Origin: Spodoptera frugiperda
Lineage: Eukaryota > Arthropoda > Insecta > Lepidoptera > Noctuidae
Assembly (NCBI RefSeq): GCF_023101765.2
Contig: NC_064237.1
Location: 8,837,649-8,901,648 of the forward strand
DNA length: 64,000 nt
Direction of reading: 5' to 3'
Shown here: positions 1-11,037 of the stretch, one piece after another
How positions within the stretch are numbered: the first letter of the stretch is position 1
Layout: each line of letters opens with the position of its first letter
The notes under the pieces: generated by a model
Seen by the model: the letters and a program-made list of their open reading frames with translations, nothing else
Database searches by the model: none
What the model was told of the DNA's origin: nothing
Made by a program: the position numbers and the translations under genes

Positions 1-305
1 CATTTAAGTTAAAACTAAACCGTTTCAGGTTTATTAAAGGTGTCCATTTTCATTTGAAGTAATTTATGTAAAGGTCAATGGCCTGTAAGACCCTTAGCAT
101 CTATTCTAAAGGGCAATAAACGGACTACGCACTTGTAGTTAAAGGAAAATGGTACTTAATATCAAATACATACTTATTAAATAAGTTTGCTTACATATGG
201 AAATTCTCGAGTCTGTCTGCGCGTGTTTTTAGAACACACAAGTTCACACATACATATTACGCCCAGAACCAGAACAACAATTTCTAGATCACACAGAGAC
301 TAAGA

Positions 306-500
306 ATGCTTTTTCCACCAATAATGTGCTATGTAGCTATGCTACGAAGATGTAGGTAATACCGAAGCTGTGAAACTATGTGACCGTTTCCACTGATACT
401 ATGCTCTGTAGGTGTGCGAGTCAGATGTGTACATGTAGTATGCGATGTATCAATAGTAGACGATCGATATAGCACGCATCTTTTCATATAAAAAAAAACT
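306..500 (-). mobile_element. Truncated copy of TAA-flanked MITE (family F)
   Basis: The terminus (tgctttttccacc) and the following block matching reverse-complement 41247-41540 (agctgtgaaactatgtg, cgtttccactgatacta) identify a truncated, reversed copy of the MITE seen at 13924, 19154 and 41247. The second terminus is missing. No coding capacity. Confidence 0.7.
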
Positions 501-589
501 CTAATTGTTCTAAACTGGGTGTCAGCCAGTCACCAAGGCAATGCGTGATCCGTAAAATAATCATGCTAAATTCAACTGTATATTTTCAT

Positions 590-712
590 TCGTAAACTGT
601 AGTTTGCTTTACATTTAAAATAATCGAAACGAGAGCGCGTTCGAAGCTCTGGTTGGTTGATTAATTCGTGCCGGCCAATCAGAGCGCCGAATGAAATTAT
701 TAAGAGTCTAAC
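590..712. mobile_element. Palindromic MITE copy (family H)
   Basis: It shares with 12040, 20908 and 44783 the core aatcgaaacgag, gcgcgttcg, ctctggttggttgatt and ccggccaatcagagcgcc. The two halves are near reverse complements (gctctggttgg against ccaatcagagc), so it is a foldback MITE. Terminal sequences are worn. Confidence 0.7.
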
Positions 713-715
713 ATT

Positions 716-2282
716 CTTTCAGTTTAATTCAAACGTTCCTAATAGGACTTCAATAATTTCGCACCTGCTGCAAACATTTTCAAGGTATTCCGAAATTCCA
801 AATGAAATTTAGAACACTTTACAACATTTCTAATTTATAGTTTAACTAACTGCCAAAACTGTTTGAATTAATTTTTGGACAGTGGAAAAGCGAACATTTT
901 AAACGAATAATTATGTACGCTAGAATACTTTCCTTTAAAGAATTTGTACATTAATCAAAAACTTAATTAAGACAATATTAAAGTCCTAAATAAAAATTTA
1001 TGTACCTATGTTACACTATTTTTCCATTCAACATACAATTTCTAAAACAATAACCTAAAACTTAATCTCAATTCTAAACCGCAATTCGCAGAGTACATTT
1101 TAATTAAGCAAACATCTAACCCGCATGACACAACGTAACAACCTGTGAAAGCAAATTGCGAAAGAAAACAAGTACAAGGGTTGCTTCATAATAATATGTT
1201 CGCTCACGGTCGGTTGAGAAAACGGTATCGCGTTCAACTCGAGTAGCTGCCCTGGCATTGTGGGGGTCAATGCACCCTGCACCCGACAGAGAAAAACAAG
1301 CGAGGACGCAATGCATATCTACTAGCTAGCTATGTATGTATGTACCAACCCTCGGTATTCAATGTACATGACTCCATTTTTAGCAGTTGTACGAGGAATG
1401 TACTTTGTGAAGCTTGCAAGCTTTTACGTAATACGACAGTTTTAAGGATCATGTTCTCTGTCTAAGTGAGTCATACGTTTCAATTGTGGAACGACAATGA
1501 ATAACCCGCCATGTTCTCGTTGTGAAAAATAAAAGAAAATTTCAAAGTTAACCGTAGAATGCAGCTAAAGTTTCATTTTAATGAGCTGCTTCGTTTAAAA
1601 GTCGCGAACAAATTTTTAATTATTTACTCGTATAATTATGTATGGACGTCTCCTTTACTATAAAATTTTTAGTTAGTTAAAGAGTAATAAACTCTTGACT
1701 CGCTACTGTCCGCTACAGACTAAAAATCAAGATTTCAAACTTTGCATCAACTGAAGGAGTTTTGAAATTGCACCAAGTTTAACTATATTAGTGAGAAAGT
1801 TATAAAAAGTATAATAACTTTTGGTATTTCGCATCGCTGTCAAGTCGGTAAAAATGTAATCAAAATTACGATTTTAGTAAAATCACTTAGACATTGCTTG
1901 AGTGTTTGGGCTGGTTTTACGATTGAACTTGACTATAGTATTAGACGTAATCTTTTATTAGTGCTTGAGAATTTCCTTCTACAATGTTCGATGGTCCGTA
2001 GGTAGGAACAATTACTGCTAATCCTTGACGAACGGCCGCCGATGTAATGACGTCATTAGGACACCACAGTGAAGCGTGTCTATCTTACGTGATTGCCTGT
2101 CGTTACGTAGATGAGACACTAGAGGACACAACTAAAATTCCTAGTCCTTATGATTCGATTTATTCTAAGGTTTCAATCATGTTGCGAAAGTCTTGATGAA
2201 AGTACCTGGGATGGAAGAGAAAGATGGAAGATTTTTTTATAATGACTATTGCAGACATACTTACTAAATTAGCTAAAGATCA
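716..2282. other. No gene recognised
   Basis: AT-rich sequence without a convincing open frame or repeat assignment. Two short overlapping frames near 1100-1316 contradict each other and have no gene-like context. A perfect 14-bp palindrome (aagcttgcaagctt) lies at 1410-1423; it is probably incidental. Confidence 0.5.
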
Positions 2283-2345
2283 CGGTTTACTCCTGTATAT
2301 TAATAGACAAATGCTCTACTAGTTTCAAGTCACAGAGAGACGTAA
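2283..2345 (+). repeat. Short interspersed repeat (family O), fragment
   Basis: The segment with gctctactagtttcaagtca and the following cagagaga recurs at 32236-32345 and 45255-45345, where it continues into a GC-rich tail (cgacgtcgc). This copy lacks that tail. Element class unknown. Confidence 0.5.
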
Positions 2346-2799
2346 TATGAATGAATAACATAATAACCCAGATAAAGCAACATCACAGCCTGTAGCCAAA
2401 TGGCTTGTAGAATAGAAAACTAAATTTGGATTGACGTAGATTTTGACATTTTTCAATGTCATCCCTATACATTGAGTTTTCTACTCTTTCTGTAGACAAG
2501 CGCTAAAGTGACATTTGGCTAGAGGCTCACATCAGAAAACATCTCAAATTATGCTCCAAAATAATTTCCCAAACTACAATCACGTATTTAACAGAAAAGC
2601 AAATTAGTTGCCATAGCAACTAGGGATCATTTGATCACAATGATTGGATGTGCGCTACAATGCGTTGGGTCAATCGAACTATTCATTAGTAGTGATTAGT
2701 TTATCCCACTGATCCCTACATCCTCATAGATTTGTGTCATGTAATAATAGAAAGGCCTTGACATGAAAACTTGGAGATTAGAAGGATTTATATAAGTAA

Positions 2800-2969
2800 C
2801 TAGCAAACCCGGCAAACTCCGTTTCGCAACTGTTTTGTCTGAATTTTCTTTGCTATAAACCTGACGGAGCCCGAGGCCTTTCCAACGAATGCAAAACCGT
2901 GGAAATCGGTTCGTGCGTTCTGGAGTTATAGCGTCAGGAAAACCCGACTTATTTTTATATAATAGATTG
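2800..2969 (-). mobile_element. Helitron-like short repeat (decayed)
   Basis: On the minus strand it ends in gccgggtttgctagt, a CTAG-T type 3' end like those at 7512 and 9262. The other end is the AT-rich ttatataatagatt. It contains a segment resembling widespread lepidopteran repeats (ggaaatcggttcgtgcgtt). The class could instead be an RTE-type LINE 3' end; the call rests on the terminus. Confidence 0.4.
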
Positions 2970-3211
2970 TTCAATTAGAGCTTCTATTTTATGGGGCTTA
3001 AGACATAGCTAATGGGTGAAATCTGAATGTTAATTTACCTCTTGACTTATCTTGCAGAAAATTAACAAAAAAAATAATGTACCGCCTCCATTTTTTAAAT
3101 TAGGTATCCCTAAATCATTATCATAAGTCTGAAAAAAACTATGAATAAAATAAAAAAAACAACTAAATGACTACACATTGGACAGAGACCGGGTAGTAGT
3201 ATAGTACCCAA

Positions 3212-3254
3212 AGCGGGAGAAGTCATTGAATGATTTTTCCCCCTCAAAAAAAAG
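3212..3254 (+). mobile_element. Poly(A) retroposon family A, 3' fragment
   Basis: The segment gcgggagaagtcattgaatg followed by tttttccccctc and an A-run is the 3' end of the family whose best copy is at 11038-11325. Only about 43 bp remain. Confidence 0.65.
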
Positions 3255-3292
3255 CTTGGTTATTCAATAATAACCGAAACCCCTACTATGCA

Positions 3293-3341
3293 GAGGATCC
3301 TAGTCCAGCAGTGGACTGTCGTGGGCAGTAGTATGCTCTGA
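3293..3341 (+). pseudogene. LINE reverse-transcriptase ORF, C-terminal relic
   Basis: One plus-strand frame reads RILVQQWTVVGSSML and then stop TGA at 3339-3341. The QQWT segment near the C-terminus resembles the end of lepidopteran RTE-type LINE ORFs and the relic at 8896-9003. Upstream coding sequence is missing, so this is a 5'-truncated fragment without function. Confidence 0.45.
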
Positions 3342-4021
3342 GACCTTTTAGAATGAAAATAAACCTAATTCTTAATGACCATAATTTCTAAAATCTAACG
3401 TCGAAAACCTACAGGTGAATGACCTCACAAGTATCCATTTACGAGGAATCCATCATAACGAAACAAATTATTCTAGCGAGGTACCACCCGCTACCCACCG
3501 GGTCAAACTCAACCCAATTCCTAACTCAACCATTTTCATAGAGATGAACACATTAATTTGCACCGACAACATCCCAACAATGTTGTTTAAGAATGTGATA
3601 ATGAAGACCCTTTCAGATATTACCTCAAAACTCCAATATTAGTTCCCGAAAATATTTTCAAAGGGAATATTTTATGAAGAAATTTTAGCTAAATATATTT
3701 CAGTCACCTCATTGATCTTGATAAAGTCTATTTGAGGTTAAAAAGAGGACTTGAAAAGGACGTTCATCTTCTTTTCTTGTAAATTATGAATGAAAATAAT
3801 AAATTATATTTCGAAATATATTATTTGTTATGAGTGAGATGTGCTCCTATGTAGGTGTGTTCACTGTGTATGTTTAACAAAATATGATGAACGTCTCAAT
3901 CGTAGGTTGTTTTAGAAATTATTATTTTAGATTGGATAGTATTAGAAACCTGTGAAGTACATATATCATACTTATGTTAATAAGAAACAAAAAAACATAA
4001 AGTACAGCCATATGTGCAAGC
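3342..4021. other. No gene recognised
   Basis: AT-rich, apparently single-copy within this window. A 75-codon plus frame at 3415-3642 has no recognisable domain or codon bias and is treated as chance. Confidence 0.45.
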
Positions 4022-4190
4022 AGCTTCTGCCAGTGGCCACACCCGCAATCCCGTGGGATAAAAACTATTATATGTGTTATTCCAGACGATAAACTAACTC
4101 TGTCCCAAATTTCATCTCGATCACTTCAGCCGTTTTGACGTCAAGGAGTAACAAACAAACATACGAACTTTCGCATTTATAATAGTAGTA
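4022..4190 (-). mobile_element. Short Helitron-like repeat (family E-mini)
   Basis: Read on the minus strand it runs from tataaatgcgaaagttcgta through gttactccttgacgtcaaaa and a gggataaaa segment to the ...ctggcagaagct end. The layout recurs at 35425, 37143, 40847, 48190 and 51945. Intact copies end in CTAG followed by T, which suggests a mini-Helitron. The CTAG is lost here. Confidence 0.6.
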
Positions 4191-4301
4191 GTATATTTAT
4201 TATCTTTTACAACAAAGAACAATAGCAGCGCGACAATCGTCGTGTCGTGTGTCGCGAAATGCTGCTCATGAATATGAGGCCCTAGCATGACGTAAAACTA
4301 G

Positions 4302-4362
4302 TCGAGTTCCTCGTCAAACAGTTACATGAGTAAGCCGATAACATAATAATTAATTTAGACCA
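4302..4362 (-). mobile_element. Half copy of foldback element seen at 26709
   Basis: The block gagtaagccgataacataat preceded by tagtcgagttcctcgtcaaa matches one arm and the interior of the foldback at 26709-26821. A further worn half copy is at 18655-18697. Only one arm survives. Confidence 0.55.
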
Positions 4363-5190
4363 AAGAAACCAAAATGTCTTGTAGTGAGTTATACGAAACT
4401 GTCTTCTGGCTTTAAGTAACAGAAATAGTTCTGGAAGAAACACGGCGCATTATGTAAGGCAAACTCACTAATTAAGAACATTCCTTGAATTTGTTTAACT
4501 CCCTAACTCACTTCCTCCCGAAACTAGGACATTGTGAACTTTTAAAATCATATTTTTATAATTTATAGAAGGCAAAAACTAGGTCGTTTCCATTAGTGGG
4601 GGCCAGAAATGAGAACTTTGTGGAAAATCTTATGATTTTATTAAAAAATCGGACGGAAGTGGCCTTTTAAGAATTCTTCGGAGAGTTAGAAGGACCCTAA
4701 GAAGGTAGTCTGTAATTTATCATGAAGAACTTTTTGTTTTTAATGCGTAATAAAAGATATTTGCATAGTAATCACTTATCAGTACTTATGACAAAAGAGG
4801 TTAGACTAAATACATAAATACAATAAGTAGGTATTTAAAAGTGAAGTGTAGCAATGAGACTCATGTAAAAATATTTTAATAACCTTAAAAGTTTATGCTT
4901 TAGTTTCATTTTAATGTACTTACAATTTTGTCTAAAAGCCTTTTAATTTAAAAATGGACTTTAAAAGAGTTATTTTAGAGTATTAAATCCTTATTGCAGT
5001 ACAATTTGAAAATGCTGGCTAATGTGGTTTACGTCGGTCCGTAATTCAACGTAAAATTCTACAAAGAACTGAGAAATGTAACGCTAAAGCCGTTTAAAGA
5101 CGACGAAGCATCAAGAATTGGCTTATTGTGATTCCAAGTACCATTTATCTAGATCTTCCTAATTTCAAGAACATTTATCGTTCCTTTATT
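4363..5190. other. No gene recognised
   Basis: AT-rich intronic sequence with stops in all frames and no repeat family I could assign. Confidence 0.45.
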
Positions 5191-5397
5191 GAGGGGGAAA
5201 AATCATCCAATGTCTTCTCCCACCTTGGGCAAGGCGAGAGGGAGTGTCAGACTCTTACTGACTAAAAACCATCCCGTTCCTACTCCTGCTTTTCGAGCTG
5301 GAGCTTCGGTAAACCCGCTAGGCAGTCAGCAGCTCCGGATGAAGCATCATCCCTACTGAGCCCCATCTGTGTTGGACCAGGCTCTTGGTTTAACAAT
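5191..5397 (-). mobile_element. Poly(A) retroposon family A copy
   Basis: The reverse complement carries the family landmarks in order: a GC-rich segment with gatggggctcagtagggatg, the ccggagctgctgact block, a cctgctttt-type motif, tagtcagtaagagtctgaca, and the 3' end before ccccctc. No clean flanking duplication was found. Confidence 0.75.
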
Positions 5398-5839
5398 TTT
5401 TAATATTACGTAAGTTATGTCTAACACTGCAAATAAAGACACAATTTTCCAAAACCCCTTCAGTTTTACCAACGTTATAACATTAGTAAATTAAGGCACC
5501 ACAATATTGCAGTAATCAAGCAAATAATGATGGATTGCTGGCGGTCGCCTGACGTAATTTCATTAAAACGTTAGTCCATAAGTCATATTTATTACAGAAT
5601 AATGTTAGGCCAACCGCACCGCCGCCGCCGAACAATTTGGAATACACATATGTTTCTCCTTATAACTTTTGACAGCAGATAACAAAGTTCGCTGTTCAGC
5701 TTAATCCCTAGTCAACGGATGTTCAAGGATATAAGGATTATGTGAGGTCAACCGCTATGATTATATTTGTTGGTATTAGAACCCTAATCCGATCTATACA
5801 ACTTGTATTCTTGCGCCTGTGAGAAATCTAAAGTGGTTT

Positions 5840-6092
5840 TTTTTTCAACGTCACGCTTTTTATCCCCGTAGGGGTAGGTAGGAAAGCACGCAGTATAATG
5901 TACGCCCACTTTTCACCATTTGTGTTATAAGTCCCAAGTAATAGGCGGTGAGCCTATTGCCATATACCGGACACGATTCCAGACTCCGCGTTACTACTGT
6001 TTTTTTAAAACCGAATTATACTTTGCCCCACCCTAGAATCGAACCCGTGACCCCTTGCCCGGCAACGGACGACCACTTGGCCAATGAGGGAG
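5840..6092 (-). mobile_element. tRNA-derived SINE, full length, with 13-bp target duplication
   Basis: On the minus strand the 5' head contains a perfect-looking RNA polymerase III box A (TGGCCAAGTGG, 6083-6073) and box B (GGTTCGATTCT, 6045-6035) with tRNA-like spacing, then a non-tRNA body and an A-rich tail. Identical 13-bp flanks (tctaaagtggttt) lie at 5827-5839 and 6093-6105, showing target-primed insertion. A related body lacking the head is at 33463-33633. The tRNA-like head is part of the SINE, not a free tRNA gene. Confidence 0.88.
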
Positions 6093-6426
6093 TCTAAAGT
6101 GGTTTATAATAAGAAATAACCCTGACTACATTAAGACTCGTTAGAGCTCACGAAGTTACCTACAAAAGTAATTGCATTTGGTCCAGGAAAGATAAATTGG
6201 GGTTCTTGACCTCTCATGGGATATTTAGCAAGTTGGAAAGCCCTTAAAATTAGTAATTTCGGTACGTATCTCACGGGATAGGTACCTAACTGCGAAAAAA
6301 ATCATAAAACCATGAAAACCGTAATTTCCATTGAGCCTTATGGGACTTTTAAAATTTGGAGCAGACATTACTACAGTATAAAAATAATCTTTAAGTCTTT
6401 GACTGCCAATAGAAAACTGTTGAAGG

Positions 6427-6735
6427 CAAATCCTCCGATAAAGTGTGGGAGAGCCATGCTTCGGCACGAATGGGCCGGTTCAACCGGAATGATACCACGG
6501 CCTCACAGAAAACCGACGTGAAACAACGCTTGCGTTGTATTTCGTTGTGTAAGTGAGGTTACCGGAGGCCCAATTCCCTTCCCAATCTTCCCCATCCCCG
6601 ATTCCCGAACAACAACCCTAAAATTCCTAACTCCCAAAAAGCCGGTAACGCCTCTGGTGTTTCAAGTGTCCATGGGCGGCGGCGATTGCTTACCATCAGG
6701 TAATACGTCTGCTCGATTACCATGTGTTAAATTAT
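6427..6735 (+). repeat. Interspersed repeat family C copy
   Basis: It carries gtgggagagccatgcttcgg, taccacggcctcacagaaaa, the small hairpin around acaacgcttgcgttgt, and tccatgggcggcggcgattg followed by cttaccatcagg. The same order occurs at 60731 (plus) and, reversed, at 43200 and 47618. Class unknown; an A-run at the 3' side of the 60731 copy suggests a retroposon. Confidence 0.75.
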
Positions 6736-6739
6736 AACT

Positions 6740-7261
6740 CGGTTTAAAAATTAAAAAGATATCTTTATACAAGAAAATTACAAAATAACAACGTAAAATT
6801 ATTGTCATTCATTTAACGCGGGAAAATGAATGATAGATTGTCCGCCATATTGGAAATTCGTGGACGTCACACGTTGAAACTAATTCGAATAAACGTGGTT
6901 ATTTATTATGCGAATATATATTTTTAAATGCTACCCAGAGATTTTTCATATGAAATTTGAATTTAATAAAAATAAAATGTAGCTAGCATGTAAATAGCAT
7001 TATTATTTTTTGGATATTGACTTTCAGGAAATGATGGATGTCAACTGTATTGTTTGTTTCGGTAAACTTTGCTCAGTAATAGTTTAAATATACAGGAAAT
7101 GACCGATTTCTGAGAACCCTTTATTACAGCAGAATCGATTCCCGATTTTTCGGAAACTTTTCAATAATACGACGAAGTCTGGAATTGTGACAATAAACTA
7201 ACCACGTATCGGATAACTGGATAAAAGCGAGGTGTTACTTATTACATCACAACAACACACA
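6740..7261. other. No gene recognised
   Basis: AT-rich, no convincing coding potential and no assigned repeat. Confidence 0.45.
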
Positions 7262-7512
7262 ACCTCAGCCTATAAGTCACTGCTAGCCAAAGGCGACTTC
7301 TCACACGAATAAAGTTTAATCTTATTGTCAGAAGAAGGTTTGTATAAAAAAAGTATAGAAAAGACTTGCTGTTCGTTAGTCTCGCTAAAACTCGAGAACT
7401 GCTGGACCGATTTGACAGACATCGGTCTTGAATTAATTGTGTAGGTACATGGAAGGTTTAAAAGGAAAGAAAAAAAAATTGAAGACAATACAAAGTTTGC
7501 CGGGCCAGCTAG
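7262..7512 (+). mobile_element. Helitron-like repeat ending CTAG-T
   Basis: The right end reads gtttgccgggccag then CTAG (7509-7512) followed by T, the terminal rule of lepidopteran Helitrons. The inner part (gttagtctcgctaaaactcg, then gaccgatttgacaga) recurs at 9043-9262. The left boundary is uncertain. No Rep/helicase coding, so non-autonomous. Confidence 0.5.
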
Positions 7513-7671
7513 TATTATATGCTAGTATATTAATCCTTATACCAAAACAAACATAATACACTAGTTACACATTACAGTTAGGTTTTAAACAAAAACAGCT
7601 CCAGTTAATCTCACTACCTCGTTCGTCCGCCATTACAGTAATACGAACAATGGACACATCAAACTATGAAT

Positions 7672-7755
7672 AACCAGTATAAACTGACCTTTGAATATGC
7701 AGAAAGATCATACAAAGAGAGACCATGATAAACTGGTTTACTATAGCTCAATGTG
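7672..7755. repeat. Short inverted-end repeat (family N) copy 1
   Basis: It starts aaccagtataaactgacc and ends near gagaccatgataaactggtt, whose ends are imperfect reverse complements. Copies 2 and 3 are at 33776-33866 and 51399-51492. Probably a very short MITE. Confidence 0.55.
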
Positions 7756-8165
7756 TGTACATTGTTCATTGAATTTCTAAGCACATTTTTTGTTCTATGG
7801 CCTAGAAGTCGGGACGGGATAATATTTAGGACAAGGGTTGGGATAACATCTTGACTGATAATATCTTTGAAAATGTACGTAGAAGCGTATGAATTGGTTA
7901 ACTATTTATGTACTATATCGTGTTGGCTATTCCTACCTTGTATCATTTGTAAGTGGAAACTTGTAATTGGCCTTATTTTACTTATTGTCAAATAACTAAA
8001 AGATGTATTAGATGTAAGTTTTCTTAAAATTTATAAAATGAATAAAATATAGTTCGATTCATGAAACAACTCTATGTTTAAACGTCATATTGTTTTTCTG
8101 GCTGACACAAATCGCAACCATTTGTGATTGAGTGTGTCAAAAACGAAATTTCTCACAGGACACTG

Positions 8166-8323
8166 TTTTTGAGGGATCAATGTTATCCAATGACTTCTCT
8201 CGCCTTGGGTGAGGCGAGAGGGAGTTTCAGACTCTTACAGACTAAAAACCACCTCATTCCTACTACTGCTTTTTGAGATGGAACTCTGGTAAACCTGATA
8301 GGTAGTCTGCAGCTCCGGATCAG
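8166..8323 (-). mobile_element. Poly(A) retroposon family A copy with 14-bp target duplication
   Basis: The flanks ctcacaggacactg at 8152-8165 and 8324-8337 are identical, giving exact ends. The tail is a short A-run on the minus strand (ttttt at 8166-8170). The 5' end starts inside the ccggagctgcagact block, well downstream of the 5' end of the copy at 11038, so this insertion is 5'-truncated. Confidence 0.85.
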
Positions 8324-8895
8324 CTCACAGGACACTGGAGAGAATCCTAACAGTTAGTAAAAAGACTGAAGTCTAAAACCCTGAACACAATTACAAAAAC
8401 TTGCTACGATTTTGGTAACCAAACAAGAAAACTCTCAGTAATTACCAAGAAACATATCGATAATCTTGTACCTAACAATAATCATGTTTACAACTACATA
8501 CAACAATATTACATATGTATTTACTAAGAAACTAGAATATTCTGGAACCAGATCACTAAAATCCTACCTAATCAGAAACCAAACGATATAATGTTTATTC
8601 ATATGTAATGTATTATAATACAATCTAATATTTATTACACATATCATATATAACATATTATACATATGTATAGAGAAGCCTTGGCCTAAATCTGAAGGAG
8701 TCTTTATGGAAATCAATATGAGATTTTCCTAATATATAATAATGATCATATATTATGTACCGTAGTAAATGAATGCTGACATGATTATGAATTAGGGACA
8801 TTATGCTTGGGACTGTATAGCATCGTTAGGTAAACTTTAGTCCCAAGTACATAAGTATAGTGTACCGATCACATATATTATCATCATCATCATCA

Positions 8896-9003
8896 TCAGC
8901 CGAGAGACGTCCACTGCTGAACAAAGGCCTCCCCCTTGGTCCTCCACGTAGAACGACAAGCCGCCACCTGCATCCACTGGCTCCCCGCCACTCTGACGAT
9001 GTC
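8896..9003 (-). pseudogene. LINE (RTE-like) reverse-transcriptase ORF, C-terminal relic
   Basis: The minus strand translates without interruption to about 35 codons containing DIVRVAGSQWMQVA and ending GEAFVQQWTSLG, then TGA TGA. I recognise this ending from lepidopteran RTE-type LINE ORFs. It is followed by a (TGA)n tail (to about 8880). A 13-bp direct repeat (cgatcacatatat) at 8866-8878 and 9022-9034 may be the target duplication, making the insert 8879-9021. It is heavily 5'-truncated and nonfunctional. Confidence 0.72.
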
Positions 9004-9042
9004 GTATATAATTATATATGTCGATCACATATATAATTGATT

Positions 9043-9262
9043 TTCTTATATATAAAAATGAATTGATTTTTTTATGGAATAGAGGGCAAACGAGCATACG
9101 CATCATCTGATGGTAAGCGATCAGCGCCGCCCATGGATACCCGCAACATGATGTTCATTAGTCTCGCTTAAATTTGAGAACGGTTGGATCGATTTGGCTA
9201 ATTTTGATCTTGAATTATTTGTGAAAGTTGGGAAGGCGTTACGAAGTTTGCTAGTTCAGCTA
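9043..9262 (+). mobile_element. Helitron-like repeat interrupted by another repeat
   Basis: The left end is tcttatatataaaaatgaat and the right end is gctagttcag then CTAG (about 9259-9262) followed by T. The interior gtctcgcttaaatttgagaa matches the 7262 element. A fragment of repeat family C (9072-9150) sits inside it and so inserted later or was captured. Confidence 0.5.
9072..9150 (-). repeat. Interspersed repeat family C, fragment
   Basis: The segment gatggtaagcgatcagcgcc followed by gcccatggatacccgcaaca corresponds to the reverse orientation of family C (compare 43235-43280). Only the A-tail-proximal end is present. Confidence 0.65.
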
Positions 9263-10463
9263 GTCGGTAGTAAAAATTGTTTTAAAACTCATTCGAGTAC
9301 AATTAAACATTTTACACAAAGATATTCTGAAACTGTTGTCAGCGACAACAGTTAAAAATTAACAGCAGGTTCAAAATTACTTGGCTTAGAGTAAAATTAT
9401 TTTACAAATTGAAATTACGTAATACGTTACACATTGTCATGTTCATCATATAACATACAGCTTACGAAATCATAATCACGACTTTATTTCATAAACAACA
9501 AAGACCAATTTTCTTTAACCACTTACTAACATAGTACCAAGTCATCATGTTACTATGTAAGCTATCAACAACACTTCATTGCAATCTGCTCCTTGTCGAT
9601 CCAAGATCGTCAACCATGTTTAAAATGTCCGTCGAACATTTAGTAAACACACTATGTAGTGAAAAGTGCGGCTGTAACCCCTTTTTTATATGTTTTTTAC
9701 GACGACGGAAGGAAAGAGAGGTTGATAAATTATATATTCGTCTCTACTGCCAAGCAACTAGTCTGTTCATGGTACATCTAGTTTGAATTTTGTGTCTCTT
9801 TGCAAAAAAGTACTAGAAAGTTTATTTTGCTATCATTTTAGGCATACATATAGACTATTTTTCTTTCAGATACCTATTTTGTTGTGTCCTACTATAAACA
9901 ATCAAAATAAGACTTTATCGTCACAATTCCGTTTAAAATTCCCAGTACGAGTATAACACCAACGCGTTCCAAATTCCGATAAACCACACGTACACCGCAG
10001 CCGTTTATAAATTCTGCTAAAAACCGTCACTTTAAATTCAAAATTCGAATAAGTTCGATTTTCAAATGCTCCTTACATAGCTACTTAATGTAACCACATG
10101 CCAGCCTTAAAAATGCTGTTACCAAGAGTTATAAGATAAGATGGCTATAAAATACGTATCGATTTCGCAACGCGTTGAATAAGTCTAGGTGTCGTAAACT
10201 TGAAGGAAATCTGACTGAAGCAGACGGGGACTGTAAAATTTTAGAAGTCTAGTAGTGGTTTATGATGTTATGAATACTAAAGTAAGTTTGTTTGTAACCA
10301 CACATCTGTCAGTTTTATCAGAAATGAGATGATTTAAATTCTATAAGATTTTGTTAGAAAACTCAAATGTATGTAGAAAAGGAACCTTAAAATGTCCATT
10401 TACATCTCATCCGTAAAAATATATCCCCTACTAATCAAGTATAAGAGGTAGTTAGGTCACTTA
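9263..10463. other. No gene recognised
   Basis: AT-rich. A 10-bp perfect hairpin with loop agc (9331-9353) is the only structural feature noted. A 79-codon plus frame (9547-9786) lacks recognisable motifs. Confidence 0.45.
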
Positions 10464-10672
10464 CACCCGTATTCACAAACGATACTTTCCTCAGTGAAGT
10501 AGCAACGCTCTGCGAAGGAAGGCATTTCCCACTGCGTAACATCTGGCAAGCCTTTCAATTCATAAACGATACTTAAGCGACCCTTGTCTAAGCAAACCCG
10601 TAGCGTTGAATAGAGCTCTGTGATTGGTTCTCGTATGTTGCGTATTTCACGTCGCTGCTTGACGTTCATATC

Positions 10673-10846
10673 AGTTGTCATACAACAACGTCAAAACATA
10701 AACAGTTACCGGTAACCAAGAACAATTTTGAGTTGTCATACAACAACGTCAAAATATAAATAGTTACCGGTATCCAAGAACAATTTTGAGTTGTCATACA
10801 ACAACGTCAAAACATAAACAGTTACCGGTATCCAAGAACAATTTTG
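10673..10846 (+). repeat. Three 58-bp tandem repeats
   Basis: Units at 10673-10730, 10731-10788 and 10789-10846 start agttgtcatacaacaacgtc and end ccaagaacaattttg. They differ at only a few positions (for example gtaacc against gtatcc). Each begins with the palindrome-like ttgtcatacaacaa and holds gttaccggta. Internal to the DNA transposon at 10464-11464. There are no spacers between units, so this is not CRISPR. Confidence 0.95.
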
Positions 10847-11037
10847 TTAATATTTGTGTTGGTTTTATATTCACAAATATGGATACAATAACAAAATCGG
10901 GATCCCTAAACACAACTGTCTGTCTGCCTGAAAAATACTTATATTTCTCTAACAAGAAATAAACCTTGTGACATCTATTGCCATTGACAATGGCTATGCG
11001 TTGCTTAAAACAGCTGGTAGGCTACTTTAGCTGTGCG

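Noticed and set aside
1410..1423. 14-bp perfect palindrome as a binding site
   Set aside because: Short palindromes of this size are expected by chance in a 64-kb window.
6035..6083. tRNA gene
   Set aside because: Boxes A and B belong to a SINE with target duplication and a non-tRNA body; no complete cloverleaf was recognised.
10457..10681. 74-codon minus frame as a transposase remnant
   Set aside because: Lies in the TIR region of a non-autonomous element and has no DDE or DNA-binding signature.
10673..10846. CRISPR-like array
   Set aside because: 58-bp units are directly abutting with no unique spacers, in a eukaryotic transposon.
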